DNA from: Ifrita kowaldi
Lineage: Eukaryota; Chordata; Aves; Passeriformes; Cinclosomatidae
Reading direction: 5' to 3'
DNA length: 64,000 nt
Assembly (NCBI GenBank): GCA_013398055.1
Contig: VZRS01014555.1
Coordinates: 63,502-127,501 of the forward strand
The notes under the pieces: generated by a model
The model's input: the letters and a program-made list of their open reading frames with translations, nothing else
What the model was told of the DNA's origin: nothing
The model's database searches: none
Position numbers and translations under genes: made by a program
Part shown: one piece after another, positions 59,201 to 64,000 of the stretch
Layout of the letters: each line of letters starts with the position of its first letter
How positions within the stretch are numbered: the stretch's first letter is position 1

Positions 59201-61714
59201 TGACCTCTGCCTTTAGCAGATTTTCCACCTGGTCTGTGCAGGAAATCAACTTCTATATAGCAGCTCTTTCATAAGGAATAACATACATGAGTCTGTAAGT
59301 GACAGTTTTTCTTGGGTGGACAACAATGTTAGTTACTTTTTATGATTAATTGATAAATGTTTTGATATGGTGCCTGGGCTCGGAGTCAAAAATCACTCCA
59401 GTTAGATGATCCAACACTTGGGAAGCTGAGCCAATTACAGCTCAGGCACAGTGAAAACAATTCTAAAATATTTGAGCCTAAAAATGTGCATAGTTGTTAA
59501 GGAATCTTACACGTGGGTGTATGGTGGTATCCTGAATTACAGCTACTTGGTGGGCCAATCTCTTCAGGAATGCAGGGAAGTGCAGGGATTCGAGACTCTT
59601 GCATCTGTATTTCAAAAGACTTGGGAAAACAGAAGAACCACATGGGCTCTTGTGGCTGGGCACGTGCTGAGGAAAACCAGACCATGGGCCAAAATGTGCT
59701 TTTAGTCCCCTGGGTTACACAAATCCCTTTGCTTTTCGGGGAACGTTTTAGGTTTCGAGTCTCCTTCCCTTGACTCTTAACCTCCTCTGAGCTTGCTCTT
59801 TTCTTTTTTTAGGCTCCAGAACTTACTTTCTGCACCAGGCTTCCGACTTTTGTCCTCAGATTTGCACCCTGACTCTACCCCTGACAGATTTTTAAACGAT
59901 CCATGAGGAATAGGATTTCATCTCTGTGATCAGGTTGCCCCTACCAGCAGGGTGGGCTGGACTCAGAGGTTTTAGGTACACCCAGCACCAAAAACCTACA
60001 CTAGACACAGCTCTTGGAGGTCCTCCAAAAGAATAACCTCGTTTGCCATTAGAGTTTATCTTCTCAGATTATTGGGAGAAAGAAAAAACACTCTGGGTTT
60101 GTCTTCCTACAGGTAAATGAATACAGTGGCATTTTTTCAGTAGGATTTTGGGGTCATCAACTCAAAGACCATTTGGAAAACTCCCTGTTGCAGGTTGCTG
60201 ATGGCTTTGTGTGTGACAGAGCTGTTCCCAACAAAGTCAGTGGAAATAGAATATCTGCTTTCTTTGTTGGTTCCCCAGCCTTCAGTCCCTAAAAGGTTCC
60301 ATGGAGGTTTTGAGGGATACATGCCTGGAATTCAGTGCCAACAGAGATCTGGAAACTGAGGGGCAAATCCTGAACTTCGAAAATCTCAGGGGTTTTTGGC
60401 TGCTCATCATTTTCCATGCAAGGATCTAATCCTAGCCCCAAGCATCTCGTTGTCTTCAATAGATTTTTATTCCAAGGCCAAGCTTCAGAAAAATTAATGG
60501 ATACAGCTACTGCTGGAGGCTGTTTGACATCACTAAGGCCATCAGCCCCTGAAAGGCTTGGAGGTGTTAGAATAGAATTAGATCTAGATATTATGCCATC
60601 TTTTTAGAGCCCTTGACTCTTGATGTATCGTTGTGTCTACAGAAGGAGGAGAGGAGAGCTGAAGAACATATTTTCAAATGGAAGAGCATCTTTCCTATCC
60701 TTCTTTTCCAGTGAAGACCCAGTCTGCTATGTGGTTAAAAATGCAATTTCCTCAGTAATCCTCCCATTTCAGGTACAATTTGAGTGGCATGATATGCCCT
60801 TCCCGACCCTCCCTCCATCCCTGACACCCTGTTTTGATCCTGGCTGCTGGATCTAAACCCACTCCTGCTTTCACTCTGTTTAACACTGGAGGATTTCATC
60901 GCTGTTCATCCCAAAGGAAAGTTTCTAACAGCACACTCTAAGCTTTACTGCTCGTGACTTCTTAATCACGCAGATTTTATTTCATGTTAAGCTAGCAACT
61001 GAACTCTTCTAATAAACAGAGTAAAATCTAATTAGGCTACTGGAGGGGAATAGAAGAATTTATACTCCTCCAGACACACAGACATTAGGAATTCTTCCTC
61101 AAACATACACTCAGGCTTCCTGGCAGCCGTCTCCCTCAAAGAGCGGCTAATGATCCTACTAATTTGCACTTAGCTGATACTGCGAGGAGTTCCTCACAGA
61201 TGGAAAATATACTTCTTCCATGAGATCATACAGGGCAGCACGGCCTCGTGGATTGTGCACAGAGAAAAAGAAATCCCAGCTCCTAATCCCACGGCTCCCA
61301 CTCCTCGCTGTGTGGTCTCTCTCTCAGTTTCTCCGTGCGCAATCTCGCTGCTCATTCATGGGGTTGTGGTGATTACTCACTCCTTTGCCTGTGTTTCCAA
61401 AGCAGAAGGCACAATTAGAGCGCTGAAACGCTGTGATTAGAGACTCAACAGCGCCTCCAGAACATCTGTAGAGAAGATTGACAGCACAGATGAGTTTGGC
61501 TGATGTTTGGTCTTCATTGGGCTCGTAGTTATTTCAAGTATTTCTGGTGAGAGGGAGATCAGAAACCACCCGACCTCAGGGAAGCCGACCGCCATGGAAG
61601 GAGACACATCTTCCCACAAGAGACCGCAGAGCCAGGCTACACCTGACCCTCAGGGCCACCTCCATGCACACAATCATCCCCGGCCTGCACACCCACGGTC
61701 CCTCCAAAGGGGTG
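53203..61714. other. Long non-coding stretch, no gene recognised
   Basis: About 8.5 kb with no CR1 copy recognised and no supported open frame. The minus-strand 207-codon frame at 53,635-54,258 has no domain and overlaps other frames. Simple features are T runs at about 58,626-58,650 and 59,121-59,141 and a (GA)n run at 59,142-59,165. I see no RNA gene. The lack of TEs over this length is notable but may reflect diverged copies that cannot be recognised by eye. Confidence 0.5.
59121..59165 (+). repeat. T-run followed by (GA)n microsatellite
   Basis: T-rich run (59,121-59,141) with one CC interruption, followed by about eight GA units degrading to gggaggga. Confidence 0.93.
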
Positions 61715-61882
61715 ATGCTCCCCAGGGAAGTGGTGGAGTCACCATCCCTGGAAGTGTTCAAAGAACACATGCACGTGGCACATCGGGATGTGGCGCAGCG
61801 GGCATGGTGCTAATAGGTCAAAGGTTGGACTGGATGGTCTGGGAGGTCTTTTCCAACCTTGATTAGCCTGTGATTCTATGAT
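61715..61882 (+). mobile_element. CR1 LINE 3' end, sense orientation, with intact terminus
   Basis: Runs from 'tgctccccagggaagtggtg', 'agtcaccatccctggaagtg' and 'ttcaaagaacacatg' to the classic CR1 end 'ggttggactggatggtctgg', 'gaggtcttttccaaccttga' and 'ctgtgattctatgat'. The terminal ATTCTATGAT octamer-type repeat fixes the 3' edge. It is a 5'-truncated non-coding copy, of a different subfamily from the copy at 62,394. Confidence 0.93.
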
Positions 61883-62393
61883 ACCACCTCAAGTTTTTAC
61901 CCCCTTACAACGAAAAGCAGCTCAACCAGGCAGTGGGGTCAAGCTTGGCCTCTCTGCTGATTTGGACTGGGATGGATGTATCATGCAAGGGGCAGGGAGT
62001 CCTCCAGCAACTTTCCTCACTGTTCCCTGCAAAGGACAGCCCAGATGTCCCACAGCAGCCCCAGCTGTCCACTGACATTAGGAAACATGGGATATATGCC
62101 CAGAATTAGCTGGGAAAGTGTGAATACCATGGAAGCAACAGGTAAAACCAAGGCACGTACCCCTCACCAGGAATTGGTGCTCCTCCAGCCTGTGTGTTTT
62201 CCAGCAGTCTTTTTTCAGTTGAAGAGCAGTCATGTCCTTTTCCAAGACTGTTTAGCCCTTCCAGTTTCTTGTCAGGATTGTTCCTATAAAACCATAAGTC
62301 ATTTCTTTGGTTTGAATGAAGGGCAGGGAGAAAATATAGGAGTAAAAGTTAAAATAAAACCAGAATAAAAGCCAGGGAGTGTTCATAAGCAAA

Positions 62394-62567
62394 TAGAATC
62401 ATAAAGTTATAGGATTATGGTTTGAGTTGGAAGGAACCTTAAAGATCATCCAATTCCAACCCCCAGCCATGGGCAGGGGCATCTTCCACTATCTCAGGTT
62501 GCTCTAAGCCCCATCCAACCTGGCCTTGGACACTTCCAGGGCTGGGGCATCCACAACTTCTCTGGAT
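62394..62567 (-). mobile_element. CR1 LINE 3'-end fragment
   Basis: Antisense copy starting at 'agaatcataaag' (the CR1 terminal repeat) and continuing 'ggtttgagttggaaggaacc', 'ttaaagatcatccaattcca', 'ccatgggcaggggcatcttc', 'gctctaagccccatccaacc' and 'ggccttggacacttccaggg'. It is well preserved. It lies about 500 bases from the sense copy at 61,715, giving two 3' ends in opposite orientation with their terminal repeats facing each other. Confidence 0.93.
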
Positions 62568-64000
62568 AATAAAATAGGACATGACCTAGCCCCTGGTGAT
62601 CTCAGGAGACAACTTTCCACTGATGACATTAGGGCAGAATGCCAACAGCTCTGGCCCCTGGAGATGTTGATGCTTCAGGAAGGATCCAGGTCCTGCTGAG
62701 CACAGGTTTGTTCAAGGAAGGGTGTAGCCCCAGGAGTGGGAGGAGAAGACCTGCCTGCTCATGTTTCAGGTTTTTAAAAATCAAAACACAAAAAGTTCCA
62801 GAAAACAAGGACCCTGCAGTGGGCTGAAGCTGATGTATCTTTTTCTAATACATGGAGCTTTTGCGAAATGAAATCTCTGGCCTGAAACCTGGAGGCATCT
62901 CTTACTTTTACTTTATTCAGGCAAACCTCCAGCTGATGCGAGAGAGCACTGGGTCATATTAGGATTTGGCCCGCAAGGGCGGAGCAGAGCCAAGCTCAGA
63001 ATGTCACATAAACATATTAACTGGAGACTTGGCTTTCTCTGAGATCCCAGGGATGGAACAGGGCCGTGATCTGGTCTTCTGTGAGGCATATGAGGAGGTT
63101 AAACTCGTCCTGCCTAGAGCATTAAGAGAACAGGATCCAAACATCTGCACAACCATCTGTATCATCTCTTCCTCCTCTTGGAGGTGTCTGGAATCTCATC
63201 TGTTTTGTGTGACAGGTAGAAACGGGCTAAAAACTGCTTAACCTGTTCTGTGTGGGTGAAAAAAATTCAGAAATCAACCCCTGGCTTGTTCACGCTGAAG
63301 TGGAAAGCGTGTTCTCAGTGCTGCTGAGGTATGAAGAGGGCATATTGTTCATTTAAACCACACTCTATAGTTTTTGCAGCAGTAAAGTATTTTTGAAAGT
63401 TTACAGCTGTAGGAGAAATTCCCTGGAGTTTATCCTTCAGTTTTCTGCCAATCAGAAAGCTGAAGGCACTCCGGTTTGGGCTCCAAGAGTGACATTTTAG
63501 TGCTACACGTCTGAAATGTGGAGCGGTTTCGAGAGAGCATCCTGACAGGTTTGGAACTCCGAAGAAATGATTTTCTGGTGCCAAGCTACACAGTCTGGGA
63601 AACGCTGCACGCCACACTCGCTCCCTGTCCCTCTGCCAGAACCCAAAATATAGATTCAAAAAAGAACAAGAAGTGTGGCTCAGGACTCTGGTTTGCGGAT
63701 GCATTTCAAGCAGGGGCTCTCTCTAATATTTAATGTATTAACTGCCCTCTCAGCCATAGGAGTTCGGTATAAGACGAGGTCCACGTTCAAGTAGATCACA
63801 TAGCAACACCACTGAGAAAGGGAGAGATGCTGCAGGAAAGAAAATGTCCCAGGTTGACCAAAAAAAACATCTCCAGTGTGGAGGAAATGGTAAAACTTGA
63901 GCCAATCCACTGTAAGCCCATTAATTAAAAAATTTAAAAGTTGTTTCAGGGTGGTTTCTGAAAGGGAAAACACGGGCATCTGAGAAGGTGTGGATGCTAA
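62568..64000. other. Non-coding right end of the window
   Basis: Short unsupported frames only. No repeat family or RNA gene recognised. Confidence 0.5.

Noticed and set aside
1..64000. Known vertebrate microRNA or tRNA genes
   Set aside because: I looked by eye for several common mature miRNA sequences (let-7, miR-9, miR-124, miR-137, miR-218 and others) and for tRNA box signals and found none. Profile searches were not possible, so a miss cannot be excluded.

Overview
The window looks like nuclear DNA from a bird. The main evidence is about a dozen truncated copies of the 3' end of CR1-type LINEs. Their diagnostic stretches (GGTTGGAAGGGACC with a nearby 'ccttggacacttccaggg' block, or the reverse-strand form ending in 'gattctatgat') are hallmarks of avian genomes. 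A passerine or other neoavian source is plausible but not proven. There is no bacterial or viral gene organisation: no operons and no run of long open frames. Frames longer than 200 codons (e.g. 16,991-17,677, 45,115-45,852, 53,635-54,258) have no recognisable domain, repeat or codon pattern, and I read them as chance openings. I found no gene that can be named with confidence.

Layout. 1-38,700 is ordinary AT-leaning intergenic or intronic DNA with scattered CR1 fragments, short simple repeats, a small gap (10,118-10,166) and several stretches that read like vertebrate conserved non-coding elements (homeodomain, PBX/HOX, FOX, GATA and nuclear-receptor half-site motifs). A good CTCF-type site lies at 35,840-35,853. 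From about 38,790 to 45,800 the base composition changes: the DNA becomes GC-rich and CpG-dense in several blocks, the densest at 43,470-44,190. This suggests the promoter region of a developmentally regulated gene or lncRNA. No first exon could be identified. One minus-strand stretch at 39,107-39,319 is the most protein-like reading in the window, but I do not recognise it.

The CpG-rich zone also carries two sequence duplications that look like assembly artefacts. One is a 253/254-base direct repeat joined by a single N (39,553-40,060). The other is a 1,020-base repeat (40,924-41,943 and 42,161-43,180) separated by a 214-base gap, with about nine substitutions and no indels. Both fit uncollapsed haplotypes better than biological duplications.

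46,000-64,000 returns to non-coding DNA with AT-rich, enhancer-like blocks (46,400-46,840; 48,730-48,860) and a motif-rich block at 52,050-52,800, followed by a long feature-poor stretch and CR1 fragments near the right end. I found no previously undescribed biological system. The window is best read as a regulatory landscape around an unidentified CpG-island promoter.
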